A stretch of DNA of 64,000 nucleotides from Alopecurus myosuroides (taxonomy: Eukaryota; Streptophyta; Magnoliopsida; Poales; Poaceae), in assembly GCA_028641055.1 (NCBI GenBank), contig CM054059.1:112542263-112606262 (forward strand), written 5' to 3'. Below are positions 1-10,850 of this stretch, piece after piece (within the stretch, counting starts at the first letter, position 1; every line of letters begins with the position of its first letter). The notes beneath the pieces were generated by a model. It did no database searches and was not told the origin of the DNA. It saw only the letters and a list, made by a program, of their open reading frames with translations. The position numbers and the translations under genes were made by a program.

Positions 1-938
1 GCCCATGTAGGTGAAGTGTTGCACAGTCGAAGTTCGTACAACACCATCATAGAATCACATAAAATATAAATACTAGACCAAATAACAACTCATCTCATGT
101 AACAAATCATTGCCAATTCATCCTATACCCTCAGGAACATGCGGGAACTACTCACAACGTGCAAACATGTTCATGTATGGTGACATATGTGGTACAACAG
201 AATCTGAAACAATGGATCCACCACCAAATAATGACAAGTACTCAATCCCAAACATGCAACGGAGTACAATAACACGTATCTAGGGTGTAGCAATGATCAA
301 ACTATGAGGGGAACGGAGAGGATCATGGTGATGGTGATGGTGGAGATGTAGGTGCTGGTGAGGATGGTTATGGAGATGCCTCCTCCCACTCCAAGGAGGA
401 GATGGGGATGAAGATGGGGATGATTTCCCCCTTCTCCGGAGCTCCGGAGCAGCAGGATCTGTCTCCCCCGCCGAGAGTTTCGAGAGTTTCGCCGCCCTGG
501 TGGCTCCGTCTCGTCTCGGGAAATTAGGGTGTTCGTTTTTGGGGAAGATGGAGTCGTCAGCAAAAAAACCTCGGTGAGGAGGTGCTGTGGGCCCATTTGG
601 GGCCCCACACGCGGCCAGGGAATCTGGCCGCGTGGGCTACCCCCTTTTGGGCCTCCTGGCCCTCCTCCTTTGTGTCTTGTGCCCACGGCCTTTCTCCCGA
701 AGAAAAACTGACAGGGTTTCTTTCCTTTCGCAATTTGGATACCTGTAGCTCCTGAAACATCAAAAACATGAAAACATGTGTTTTCTGACACCCAGAAATT
801 AAATACCAAAAATAGGGAGTTTGTAGGAAAGTCCCATAAAATCATCTAAAACATGCAAAACAATGACATAACATTGATAAAACATCCCAATAATGCCTAT
901 ATGGAGGGTATAAATGATGATATAAAATGCACGTATCA
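1..938 (-). mobile_element. Partial LTR of a Gypsy-type retrotransposon, cut by the window edge
   Basis: Read on the minus strand, the sequence begins TGATACGTGC at 938, the usual start of several Triticeae Gypsy LTRs with TGATACGT ends. Leader-like sequence follows: an AT-rich start, then a GC-rich block around 420-650. The other LTR end lies outside the window. To its right the RNase H coding sequence of another Gypsy element resumes at 939, so this LTR inserted into that element. Bases 939-943 (ATCAC) should be one copy of its TSD. ORFs reading through this stretch look like LTR noise. Family assignment (Athila-related) is an inference. Confidence 0.6.
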
Positions 939-1690
939 ATCACCCAAACATCGAATCCGGGTTATGCTCATCTCTTTTGCAATTCGAAGTCCATGGAGAA
1001 AAGCCTCATACTCTATTGCGTTTGAATGAAATTTGTAAGACTTAGCCGAACTTATCACCTCTTGGGGATGTTAGCACCACACCAGCTCCTGAACCTTCCA
1101 GTTGTCGAGACCCGTCAAAATGCATAGTCCAGTATTTACTATCAGGCTTATCTAGTGGAACTTATAATTGTGTTCAGTCATTTATAAATTTGATCAAGGC
1201 TTGAGACTTTATTGCGGTCCTTGGCTCGTATTTGATGTGATATGGCCCCATCTCGATAGCCCATTTTGCAACTCTCCCTGTTGCTTCTCTATTCTGAATA
1301 ATATCGGACAAAGGTGCTGAACTAACCACGGTAATAGGATGCTCCTAAAAATAATGTTTCACCTTATGGCTAGCCATGAAGACCCCAAAAACTAACTTCT
1401 GCCAATGCGGGTAACGTTGCTTAGACTCTGTCAAGACCTATCTGACATAGTAAACCGGCCGCTGGAAGAGACCTTCTTTTCCTTCCATCTTACGTTCCAC
1501 AACTGCCACCGCACTGACCGCCCTATTATTTGCTGCTATGTATAATAACATGGGATCTTTCTTCTCAGGCGCATTGGAAAGTTGTTTTTTCACGGCCTCC
1601 AGCGCCTCATCCACTTCTTGATTCCACACGAAGGTGTCAGTTTTCTTCAAGAGTCGGTATAAAGGTATAGCCTTTTCTCCTAGCATGCTT
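939..1690 (-). pseudogene. RT connection and RNase H of the Tat-type Gypsy, truncated
   Basis: Codons 1438-1686 encode GEKAIPLYRLLKKTDTFVW and ...QRPVYYV, the usual Tat RT-RNase H connection. Further left, short frames keep an NAIEYEAFLHGLRIAKEM-like RNase H helix, which ends abruptly at 939 where a foreign LTR begins. Stops between the pieces show decay. The RNase H catalytic core is therefore interrupted by the insertion. Confidence 0.75.
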
Positions 1691-1752
1691 ATAAACCGGC
1701 TTAAGGCAGCAACACAACATGTAAGCTTCTGAACGTCCTTTAGGCAAACCGG

Positions 1753-3015
1753 CTATTTCAGGTTATGTATGGCCTGAATTGTTTCCGAGTTTTCTTCAAT
1801 GCCTCTCTCTGAAATAGTGAATACAAGTAACTTCCCAGCTGGTACTCCAAAAACACACTTTGTTGGATTTATCTTCATCTGGTACTTCCGTAAACTGGCA
1901 AACGTCTCTTCTAGGCCTGAGATCAAAGTGTCACCTTTCTGGGATTTGACCACTATGTCATCCACATAAGCGTGCACGTTTCGCCCAATCTGACTTTCCA
2001 AGCAATTTTGAATACATCTCTGATAAGTTTCTCCTGCATTTTTCAACCCAAAAGGCATTCACGTATAACAAAAAGCTCCAAATGGAGTAATGAATGAGGT
2101 CTTCTCTTGATCCTCTTCCTTCATTTTGATTTGATGATAACCTGGGTATGCATCCAGGAAACATAGCAATTCACCAGCCGTAGAATCTATAATCTGATCG
2201 ATACAGGGTAAAGCGAATGGGTCTTTAGGACATGCTTTGTTTAGGTCTGTTTAATCGATTCACATTCTCCAAGTTCCGTTTTTCTTGAGTACTAGAACTG
2301 GATTGGCTAACCACTTTGGGTGTAACACCTCAACTATGAACCCTGCAGCAAGTAACCTAGGTATCACCTCTCCGATTTCCTTTCTTCTCTCATCATTAAA
2401 ACGACGGAGGAACTGACGAATAGGTTTCAGGTTAGGATCCACACTTAGGTTGTGCTCAGAAAGTTCCCTTGGGACACCTGGCATGTCAGAAGGTTTCCAT
2501 GCAAAGATGTCCCAATTCTCACGAAGGAACTTTATGAGCGCGCTTTGCTCTTTTTCTGTCATATGATCCCCCACACTGAACTGCATGGGCGAGTCATCGG
2601 GATTAAATTCCACCAACTTGGTGTCTTGAGCAGATTGGAATTTTAACTTGGACTCAGCTGATGGCTTTTTGAGCGAGGTCATATCTTCTGGATCAACTTG
2701 CGACTTATATAGTTTCAACTCTTCTTCTGCACATGCAGTCTCTGCATATGTTGCATCACGTTCCTCGCATTCCAAAGCTATGTCTCTGTCCCCATTGACA
2801 GTTATATTTTCGTTAGGTCCTAACATCTTTAGTTTGAGGTAGATGTACCAAGGCCTTGCCATGAATTTTGCATAAGCCAGTCGTCCAAACAAGGCATGAT
2901 ATAGACTTTTGAATTTTACCACCTCGAATGCTAACATCTCCTTCCTGTACTCCAAAGGCAACTTCAAGGTATATTTTCCCAATAGGTTGTGCGGACTTAC
3001 TAGGTACGATCCCAT
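1753..3015 (-). pseudogene. Reverse transcriptase of the Tat-type Gypsy, frame-broken
   Basis: The region 2260-3015 encodes the pre-RT and RT N-terminus, with DIFAWKPSDMPGVPRELSEH and NPVLVLKKNGTWRM. The palm continues at 1753-2164. It contains MPFGLKNAGETYQRC and the catalytic YVDD box at about 1957-1968, followed by the KCVFGVPAGKLL thumb-like motif. At least two frame changes separate the pieces. Family knowledge: this is the RNA-dependent DNA polymerase of Ty3/Gypsy Pol. Here it is non-functional. Confidence 0.85.
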
Positions 3016-3803
3016 GGAACACAGTTGATGATGGCTGGAGTTGTTTCTCTTGCAGGTTCATCCTTTGAACGTGTCATAATAGAGTATTTTATGTTGCTTC
3101 CTGCATCCATCAATACTTTGTCCAACTTATAACCTCCGAATTGCGGAGCCACAACTAGAGCCATGCTTCCTGGACTATCAACCCGGGGAGGATGATCTGC
3201 CCGACTCCAGGTTATGGGCTGTTCGGACCAATTGAGCCACCTAGGGCCAGCAGGAGCTACCGTACTGACTGCACTCTTCTGCACCTTTCGTTCTCTCCTG
3301 CATGAACTCGTAGTAAACACATGATATTGGCCTGGGCTTAACTGTTTCGGGTTTGTTTGAAAACACGAATTTCCTCCTTGGTGACCGCCGCCTTGGTTGT
3401 TTCCCTGGTTACTCTGACCAGGATGACCCGGATTATGATTTCCGGGTCCGGCGTTTCCAGGTCCCGGTTGTCCAGCTCCCATGTTGCCTGAGTTACCTCC
3501 TCCATTGTATTCTGGTCCATAGTTATCATTTCCACTGGGCCTGAAACCCTGCATAATGAAGCAGTTTTCCCAGGAATGATTTGCTAACTTTCCATTTTTT
3601 CTATGACTGAGGCATGGTCCTTTCAATGCCTGCTGAGCTTGAGCAAAATTGTTAGGTCGAAATTTTTGATTTCCTCTAAAGTTGTTCTCCTGACGCTGGT
3701 TTCTGTAACATGTATTTGTGTTAGCCACTAAATCCAAGGTCCCTTTCCCGTTTGTGCGCTTGTTATTATTCAAGTTCCGGGGGTTGCTATTACTCCGATT
3801 CAC
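3000..3803 (-). pseudogene. gag zinc-finger-like region and aspartic protease of the Tat-type Gypsy
   Basis: The 267-codon minus-strand frame begins Asn/Arg-rich and carries a C-x2-H...H-x4-C pattern (CLSHRKNG, then HSWENC), as in Tat-type gag C-termini. A long Gly/Asn/Pro-rich linker follows. Near codons 225-240 comes the protease active-site region KVLMDAGSN, where related elements have D-G-G or D-T-G. The frame runs out before RT, which continues in another frame from about 3015. The Ala in the active-site triad is another sign of decay. Confidence 0.65.
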
Positions 3804-5864
3804 GTTCTGGCTACCCTTGGTCCCAACTTTCTTTCCCTTTGCAGACTTCTCATCATCCGAGTCTGCGTCTTTTGTTTTTTCAGACTTTCATACTTGTTCA
3901 TGGCATCCATGAGCTCGCTCGTATCATTCACGTATCGCTTGATGTGTCCCAGCTTATGCTTTAGCGGGTCAAATCTACAATTCCTTTCCAGTGATATGAC
4001 TGCCTGCTGAGCGGTGAGTTCGACAGATGAATGTATAATTTCGGCGACCAGTCGGGACCAGTGCTGAGCAGACTACCCTTCCTTCTGGACAGAGTTTTCT
4101 AGGTAAGTAATAGTCGTCGGCCGCTTGCAGGTCCCTTGAAATTTTTTGATGAACTGGTCCTTCAACTCCTGCCAGCTATTAATTCAATTCGCAGGTAAGT
4201 TCTTTAACCAAGACTTCTCTGGCCCTTCTAGCATCACGCTTAAGTATCGCGCGCACACTGCATCGCTTACTTCCAATATTTCCATGGCCATCTCATATCC
4301 CTCTATCCAATCTGCAGGCTCCATGTCAGGCGTATAATTCACAACTCTGCGAGGTCCATTAAAATCAACTGATATTCTCTCATTCCTGATTGCAGGACCG
4401 AGACATTGAATTCCAATTCTCCGAGACCCGACCTGTGCTGGGTTTGAGACCGTGATTTAAGCCTGGTTTTGAACATGACCTGGATTCTTGTTTTCTGGTT
4501 CTGCAACTCTATGTCCCGTATTTACAACTCCGGGCGCATAAGATACTGCTTGCCTGGGTGGGTTAGGTTGCTGCCGGTTAGTGTTGCTGGATCCTGCTAG
4601 GGCCGGTGAATTTCCATGGTGACTCCTTGGTAAAGTTGTCCTGCTATTATAGGGAGTTGAATGTATCCTGTCCTGATTACTGTAGTTTAACCGCTAAACC
4701 ACTGCTGTTGTAACATCTCAATGGCCCTCCGAGCTTCAACTCCAATAGGGTTATTGGGGTCAACTAGAATCTGTGACAGACTAGTTTTCGCTGCCCAAAT
4801 GTTATCCATTGGATTGTTGAAATGACCTGGAGGTGTATGAAACCTTTCCTGCAGAGGCTGTGCTGGAGCTAGAACAGGATTCGGATTACCATGTAGCTGG
4901 ATGGGATGCTATAAACGTGCTGGATGAACCGGAGCGGGGGTAAACGGCGGGTTCATGGGGTTACCTGGGCAAGCTGGTTTATGAACAGTTGGGGTCCCAG
5001 CAGGGGACGTAAATAAATTCTGAAGGTTGGTGGGCTCTAGTCCTGCCCGAACTGGTTGTTTAGACGAGTATGATGACGTCTATTCTGTATTGAGGTTAAC
5101 TCCCTTTGCCTGAAACTTACATGAATTCCTTCCCTTTCCAGACGTGTTTCTTCCTCCAGAACTTCTAACCGGGCTTTGTTTATGTAGGTTGCCTCCTTCT
5201 CGATCTCTCGACGGGCATGAGTTATTTCCTGTTGAAGTCTTTCTATCTCCGCGTTATGTTGCGCCAAGTTTTCCGGGGTGATCGGTGTTGCCAAAATCTC
5301 ATTCAATGAATCCATCGCGGCCATCAACTCAGGCCTTGGGTTATATGACGTAGGCCCTGTCAGGTCGATCACCGTTTCCCCTTGCCTAGAGCTGGTTGTT
5401 CCATGTCCTGTCGAAGGTGTCACCGTTGGTCCGGCTGGGGCTACCGTTGGCCCAGTAGGTGCTGTTCCTGTGAAGCCAGGTGTTCCAAGCACCGGGTTTG
5501 AGGTCGAAGCCTCGTTTGCAATCAGATTTCCCTCCGCGTCATACCTGGGCTCGGTAGGTCGCGTGGACCCAGCCATGTAAACATCGGCGTGATAAGTTGC
5601 CTCAGCGAAACTCTGCGTATCGAATTCCAGGTCTCCTCCTAACCGGTCTCTAAAGAGCTGGTGGATCGAACCTGTTTCATCGTGATCATCGTTGTTCCCA
5701 ACTGAGGACTCTCCATCAGAATCCACCACCATGGTCTTCTCAGACACCGAATCTGATAGTTGGCCCGGCTCTGAAGTTGTTATCCCAGCGTACCCAATGA
5801 AGACACGGATCTTTCCAAAAGAGACGTGAAGTCCTGATTCCACGGAGGCAAACTCAGGGTACAA
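3804..5864 (-). pseudogene. gag region of the Tat-type Gypsy, degenerate
   Basis: The 5' part (5037-5864) holds a 275-codon open frame with an acidic, Gly/Thr/Pro-rich segment followed by a Glu/Arg-rich coiled-coil-like stretch (about residues 205-260). This is typical of the N-terminal leader of Tat gag proteins. From about 5000 to 3800 the gag core is recognisable only as short broken frames. Translation would start downstream of the PBS. No intact gag could be made. Assignment rests on position and composition, not on a conserved gag signature. Confidence 0.6.
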
Positions 5865-5973
5865 GTGTCATGGTTGTAATAATTCCCACGCCGGCTCCTC
5901 CTGAGCCGGCCTATCGCGAGCTTCTCGATCCCAGGTAGTGCTCCTTCCGTAAAGATGACGCTTCTGCGAGCAT

Positions 5974-5992
5974 GCCCCACGGCGGGCGCCAA
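5974..5992 (-). other. Primer-binding site of the 939-6610 Gypsy element
   Basis: The minus strand reads TTGGCGCCCGCCGTGGGGC one base after the LTR end. This TGGCGCCC-type primer-binding site is common in grass Gypsy elements and fixes both the LTR boundary and the minus orientation. Confidence 0.8.
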
Positions 5993-5993
5993 C

Positions 5994-6610
5994 TGTCGTG
6001 GTTTTTTCACGGCAAGTGCCCTCATACGAGAACTAGATTGAGATGCCATTGCTTCTAAGCGAAACTTCGAAAGAGTTACGGTGGAAACGAGAGACGCGAG
6101 TTTACCCAGGTTCGGCCCCTCTATTGAGAGAAAAACCTACTCCTGCCTTCTTACTATCAGTGAACAAGGTCTCGATTACAAAGGGAGATTACAGATCTCA
6201 ATGTCTCGAGCTACCTTGTTCTTGGTTTAGAACTTGTATTTCTACGTCCCAGGGTCTCTCCTTATATAGTAGACGAGACCTCCGGGTTACAGGGAAGTCC
6301 GGGTCTGACCTGTCCTCGGAGTCCTAGCTCCCTCCAGCTCTCAATCACCTCGTTCCATTTCTCGTCATGACCCGGCTACTCCTTGCCGGCCTTGAACTGT
6401 CCTCCGGGCTCCCAGGCTTCCGTGTCTTCTTTCCCGGGCCTTGGGCCGGTTCCTTCATCCAGTCCGGGTTATGCTCACCGTAACCCGGTTCTTCTTGACT
6501 TAACCCGACTCCTCTTGATATAACCCGGGTTGAGTACCCTAGACCGGATGGGATGACCTCTGGCTTATATTGGTGGTTGTTAAGGCTCCCCCTTAACCAT
6601 TCCCCCAGCA
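5994..6610 (-). repeat. 5' LTR of the 939-6610 Gypsy element
   Basis: On the minus strand the block starts TGCTGGGGGAATGG (from 6610) and ends CCACGACA (at 5994), giving TG...CA ends and 617 bp. A TATATAA-type box occurs on the minus strand near 6260-6270, consistent with a promoter. The PBS follows directly after one spacer base. The last bases and the PBS resemble those of the young element at 26810-34243, indicating related families. Only one LTR is in the window. Confidence 0.8.
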
Positions 6611-7970
6611 GGTTCCACGGAGTTCCGAAGAGGCCCGGAGGGGGCCACAGGGGGGCTACACCATTGGGCGACACACCCTGGCCGCGCCTAGGGGTGGTGT
6701 GGGCCCCTCGGGTATCCACCGCCATCGCCATTTCTCCCATATATTCCCCCCGATACATCAACCCTAAAAATATAACACTTTTCCCCGAGAAACACCCGAG
6801 GCCGCCGTCATCGTCATCCCGAGACCAGGAGGGTTCTGGAGCTCTCCCTGACACTCTACCGGGAGAGAAATTCATCACCGGAGGGGTTTACACCACCATG
6901 CCCTCCTTTGAAGTGATGCGTGAGTAGTTCATCCTTGGAATACGGATCCATAGCAGTAGCTAGATGTTTATCTCCTCCACTTCATGCCTCATGTTTAGAT
7001 TTCGTGAGCTGCCGTACATGATCGAGATCATCTTTATGTAATGTTACATGTTGTGTTTGCTGGGATCCGATGAATGTTGAATTTTATGTCTTCTGATTAT
7101 CAATCTATCATGTTATCTTCATGCATATGTTACTTATGATCTTGGATGATCTCTCTTATTAGTAGATGCTCTGGCCAAGTAGATGCTAGTAACTCCAAGA
7201 GGGAGTATTTATGCTCGATAGTGGATTCATTCCTCCTTTGCATATGTGCTTGAGTGACAGAAACGTGACGGATGGAGGATGTGTTGTTGCCATTAGGGAG
7301 AAAACAACGATGTTTACTTCATTTACATTCTTTACATTACACACTTTGCTTACTGCGATTATGTGTTGCTTGCAACTTAATACGCAACGTTTGTTCGGAT
7401 GATATTCAGAGGGTGGATTATTAGTCATAGATGCAGTTGGATGACGGTCTATGTATCTTGTTGTAATGCCCGCACGAATCACGTGTCTTGCATATGCACT
7501 ATGGTGCAGCCTTCATTTATGTCAATTTCCCAGCTGTAATTTGTTCACCACACATGTTATTTATATTTTATGGAGATACACCACTAGTGAACTTTGGACC
7601 CCGGTCCATTTTCTCATACTGATAATACACACAGTACTTCCACTGTTTTCACACTGCTTCCACTATTTTCACACTGCTGCTACTGTTTTCATATTGTTCT
7701 CATATTTTTTTCCACACCATAGATTTAACCTCTTTGTTATCAGCAAAACCGGTGAGATTGACAACCTCACTGCTTCGTTGGGGCAAAGTGAACTGTTTGT
7801 GTTGTGTAGGTTCCACGTTTGTGCTGAACCGGCAGTGCACCCAGCCATCTCAGCTGCATCAACCTTATGAAGTTACTCCTTCCTCCTACTGGTGGATTAA
7901 ACCTTGGTTTCTTTCTGAGGAAAAACTGTTGTTGTGCTCATCATACCTTCCTCTTGGGGTTTCCCAACGA
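6611..7970 (+). mobile_element. Sabrina/WHAM-type Gypsy LTR fragment, truncated at both ends
   Basis: This stretch matches, in opposite orientation, the complete solo LTR at 16726-18352. Shared landmarks are the 'tttacaccaccatgccctcc' segment (about 6885), the 'gatgcagttggatgacggtc' segment (about 7430), the 'ggaccccggtccatt' segment (about 7595) and the terminal 'aaaccttggtttct' segment (about 7900). The 5' part is missing because the Tat-type Gypsy inserted at 6610/6611. The last ~20 bp of the LTR are missing where the tandem repeats begin. Short ORFs in it are not genes. The family name is from memory. Confidence 0.75.
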
Positions 7971-9245
7971 GTGCAAGACCGCCACCATCACGGGTCACAC
8001 CCCGGAGTGCAATCTTTGCCATCCAAAACGAACAACACACTTGTACACACATGGTATGGCATCCCCTATCTTGGTTGGGATCCAGACTCTACAGAGCCCA
8101 TATCTGCTGAAACCCTAGCCCCATTGGAGAAAAACCGTACTTATACATCAACACGCGGTAAAAAAGTCGAAGGGGGGTAGAAAAGTGGAACAATTTGCTT
8201 GGTGGTGTTAGGGTAGGACATAGGAACACAAAATACAAAGCTAGAACCCAACTTTTGAAAAGATTCCCTATGTTTCGCCTGATTCGTGAGTTTCAGGCTA
8301 TAAGTGCATGTAAACTCCCTAGATAGGATGCCGGTGAAGCGGTTCACACCTCGGAGTGCAATCTTTGCCATCTAAAACCCACAACAAGGTTATAATAACA
8401 TGGTGTGGCACCCTCTAGATTGTGGTGGTATCCAGACTCTTCGGAGCCCCTCTCCGATGAAACCCTAGCCCCGTTGGAGAAAAACTGGACTTATATGTCT
8501 ACACGCGGTAAACATCGTCGAAAGGGGGTAGAAAAGTGGAGCAAGTTGCTTGGTTCTGTTAGGTTATCCCATAGGAACACACGAAATTAGTAGAATTCTT
8601 TTTTTTTCTTAAAATCCAAAAAATTCTCTTTTTTTATAGATAGGTCGTTGATTCGGCATTGGATAAAAAGGGGCAGGGTGTCCCTTTTTCTAGTAAAAAG
8701 TTCAAACCATTTTTCGATATGAGTGTTCTATATCAGATAAATTCTACATTAACTATTTCCCGTTTTAAGCATTCCGGTACTAATACTAATATAGCTGTAG
8801 AAAGAGTACCCTTTTTTCCTGGACTTCAAGCAGTATAGAACCCAACTCTTGAAAATATTCCCTATGTTTCGTCCGATTCAGAAGTTTCAGGCTATAAATG
8901 CATATAAACTCCCTAGAGAGAAGTGGATGCCAGTGAAGCGGGTCACACGCCAGAGTGAAATATTTGCTATCCAAAACCCACAACACAGTTATACTAACAT
9001 GGTATTGTATCCCCTTGCTGGTGTTGGGATCCAGACTCTTTGGAGCCCCTCTCCGGTGAAACCCTAGCCCCGCTGGAGAAAAAACCGGAGTTATATGTCT
9101 ACACGCGGTAACACCGTCGAAATGGGGTAGCAAAGTCGAACAAGTTGCTTGTTGTGATAGGCTAGGCCATAGGAACACAAAAGATAAAGTTAGAACCCAA
9201 ATCTATAAAAGATTCCTGATGTTTCGTCCGATTCGGGAGTTTCAC
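7971..9245. repeat. Three-copy ~350-bp tandem repeat with an internal insertion
   Basis: Three diverged head-to-tail units can be aligned by eye on the landmark 'tcacac' followed by an 'ggagtgcaatctttgcc'-like segment, at 7995, 8344 and 8943. Each unit also contains an 'aaccctagcccc' segment, an 'acacgcggta' segment and a 'ccctatgtttcg' segment. The period is 349 bp between units 1 and 2. Units 2 and 3 are about 599 bp apart because roughly 245 bp of unrelated AT-rich sequence (about 8588-8835) interrupts unit 2. I do not recognise the repeat family. It could be an internal repeat of a retroelement or a local satellite. Confidence 0.75.
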
Positions 9246-9782
9246 GCATGTTGTGAGGACCTAAAACCGTGATACTCTCGATGCGGGTTACCCGAGGGAA
9301 TCTTATAGAATGCTGGGTCAAACTTTTCTTGACATGTTTTCATGAACTAATCATGCATACAAAATAAGATAAGGTTCTACAGTTCTACCCCGTTTGATGT
9401 CCGTATAGGGGGATACACGACGCAGACGCACGTTATAGTGTTTTCCCAAAAAGAGGGGATTCAAAGCATCAGGGTGCGTAAAAATTGAGCTATATATTAT
9501 ATATTTATGTTTTAGATGGATATTTACTATACATTTATGTTGTGGCCTCGGGGTCAGCTTCCAGATTCGCTTCGTTATTTTATGCGGGTGGCGGGATATT
9601 GAAATTCAATGTTACTAACCGTTCCAATTTATTTATAAAATATAACTACATTAAAAATATCTAGGGAAATAAATAAATCTAAATTTAAGCCAATTCAAAG
9701 GATAGACTGACAGGGTAGCCATCGGCGTATTCCCACCATAACGATAATATAAGACGCAATGATCGAACAAGCTAAGGTAGAG
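9246..9782. other. Unassigned, probably intronic or non-coding CACTA sequence
   Basis: No convincing ORF or repeat. The right part is probably intron of the Ptta/En-Spm ORF, because a GTAAGT donor on the minus strand lies at 9783-9788. The left part (9246-9560) may already belong to another element. The C48-type peptidase exon expected downstream of this ORF in related elements was not found. Confidence 0.35.
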
Positions 9783-9788
9783 ACTTAC

Positions 9789-10850
9789 ATGCAATATGTG
9801 CTCATGAGCGATTTGTCAAGGGCGTCTAGATTATAGAAGAAAAAAAGATCTTCAAAATCAATACAGACCGAGTCCTCGCGGAAGTAATCCTCATGTCTAA
9901 TTTTCACCATGAGTTGGTCCTGCCCGACCTTTGCGCTTTGGACATATCACTTATGCAGTTGGCACTTCAATGTTGTCGTAGAGTCGAGCAGATCAGGTCT
10001 GATGAGAGACTTCCCTAACTCATATTTCCATGCCAAATCAGCCTTTGAGATGGACCCGTCGCAATCGCTTAGCAATTGCTCAACTACTATACCACAATCT
10101 CTGGCCAATCTCATAGCTGCTTCCATATCAACTGGCTTGGATGGAATCTGTGCAGTGGCCACCACCTTGAGCGGGGGGACCGATTGATTTGGTTGCTCCC
10201 CGAGCCGGGGAATTGTGTTCCCCGTCTTCCTGACTTTGTTATAAGTCATCAATAATCCGCGATTATAGTCACATGGCAGATTCAACTGAATTTGGTATGG
10301 TATTTCCAGCATATTATTGAAGTGCTTCTTTACTGTCGGATCTAATTGTTCCTTTGGCGGATCCGAGGGTTTCTTTCCCCACGCAGACATCATGTGTTGC
10401 GTGTCCGCAGTCAGCCACACATCGGTCTCCACGTCATTCATATCTTAAGGTAACTTTTCTTGCGACAACTTGGGTTTCTTCTTCGGAGATGGATTCTTCT
10501 TTGGGGAAGACTTAGAGGCAGCAGCCTTCCGCTTAGAGGACTTAGTGGACGGCGGAGTCGACTCAGGAATCGGAGATTGAGCCGGACTCAAGCTGCACGT
10601 CCATGGCGTCGACGTGTGCTGGCGATGATCGAGTCGGATTCATTGTAGGTGGTTGTGCTAGAGGTGTACTGCGTCTCGGAGAAGTAGGTGGCGGCGGACT
10701 GTTCATCGGAAACACTATGCCTTTCTTTTTTCCATTGTATGATGGAATTGACGGCTTCTACTAGTGTCTCTACCCCATCACCTCCAGGTATGTCAAGCCG
10801 CATTATCCTCCAAGCCAACTGAACATCATCCACACGGACAAGAGCATAGC
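9789..10850 (-). pseudogene. 3' coding part of the Ptta/En-Spm CACTA ORF
   Basis: Two minus-strand frames (10588-10833 and 9947-10441) cover the central part of a CACTA protein. In order there are a segment ending in IPGGDGVETLVEAVN, a Ser/Lys/Pro-rich linker, and a segment with DTQHMMSAWGKKP and PVDMEAAMRLARDCG. The exon ends at a GTAAGT donor (9783-9788) after LDALDKSLM, the point where related proteins run into a C48-type cysteine peptidase. A stop and a frameshift lie in the linker. Removing the large insertion at 10851-18726 places this exon in frame with the N-terminal half. Confidence 0.65.

Larger units (their letters stand above)
939..6610 (-). mobile_element. Decayed Tat-lineage Ty3/Gypsy retrotransposon (LTR, gag, protease, RT, RNase H)
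   Basis: One minus-strand element reads right to left: 5' LTR (5994-6610), primer-binding site (5974-5992), gag leader, gag, zinc-finger-like region, aspartic protease, reverse transcriptase and RNase H, broken at 938 by another LTR. The rest (integrase, 3' LTR) must lie left of the window. The phrases FAWKPSDMPGVPRELSEH and LANPVLVLKKNG are characteristic of grass Tat/RIRE2-type Gypsy polyproteins. Frames are split by several stops and frameshifts, so the copy is dead. It sits inside a Sabrina-type LTR whose remainder starts at 6611. Confidence 0.88.

Noticed and set aside
8588..8835. Plastid DNA insertion in the tandem repeat
   Set aside because: The AT-rich sequence looked organelle-like, but I could not match it to any plastid gene from memory, so I list it only as an unexplained insert.
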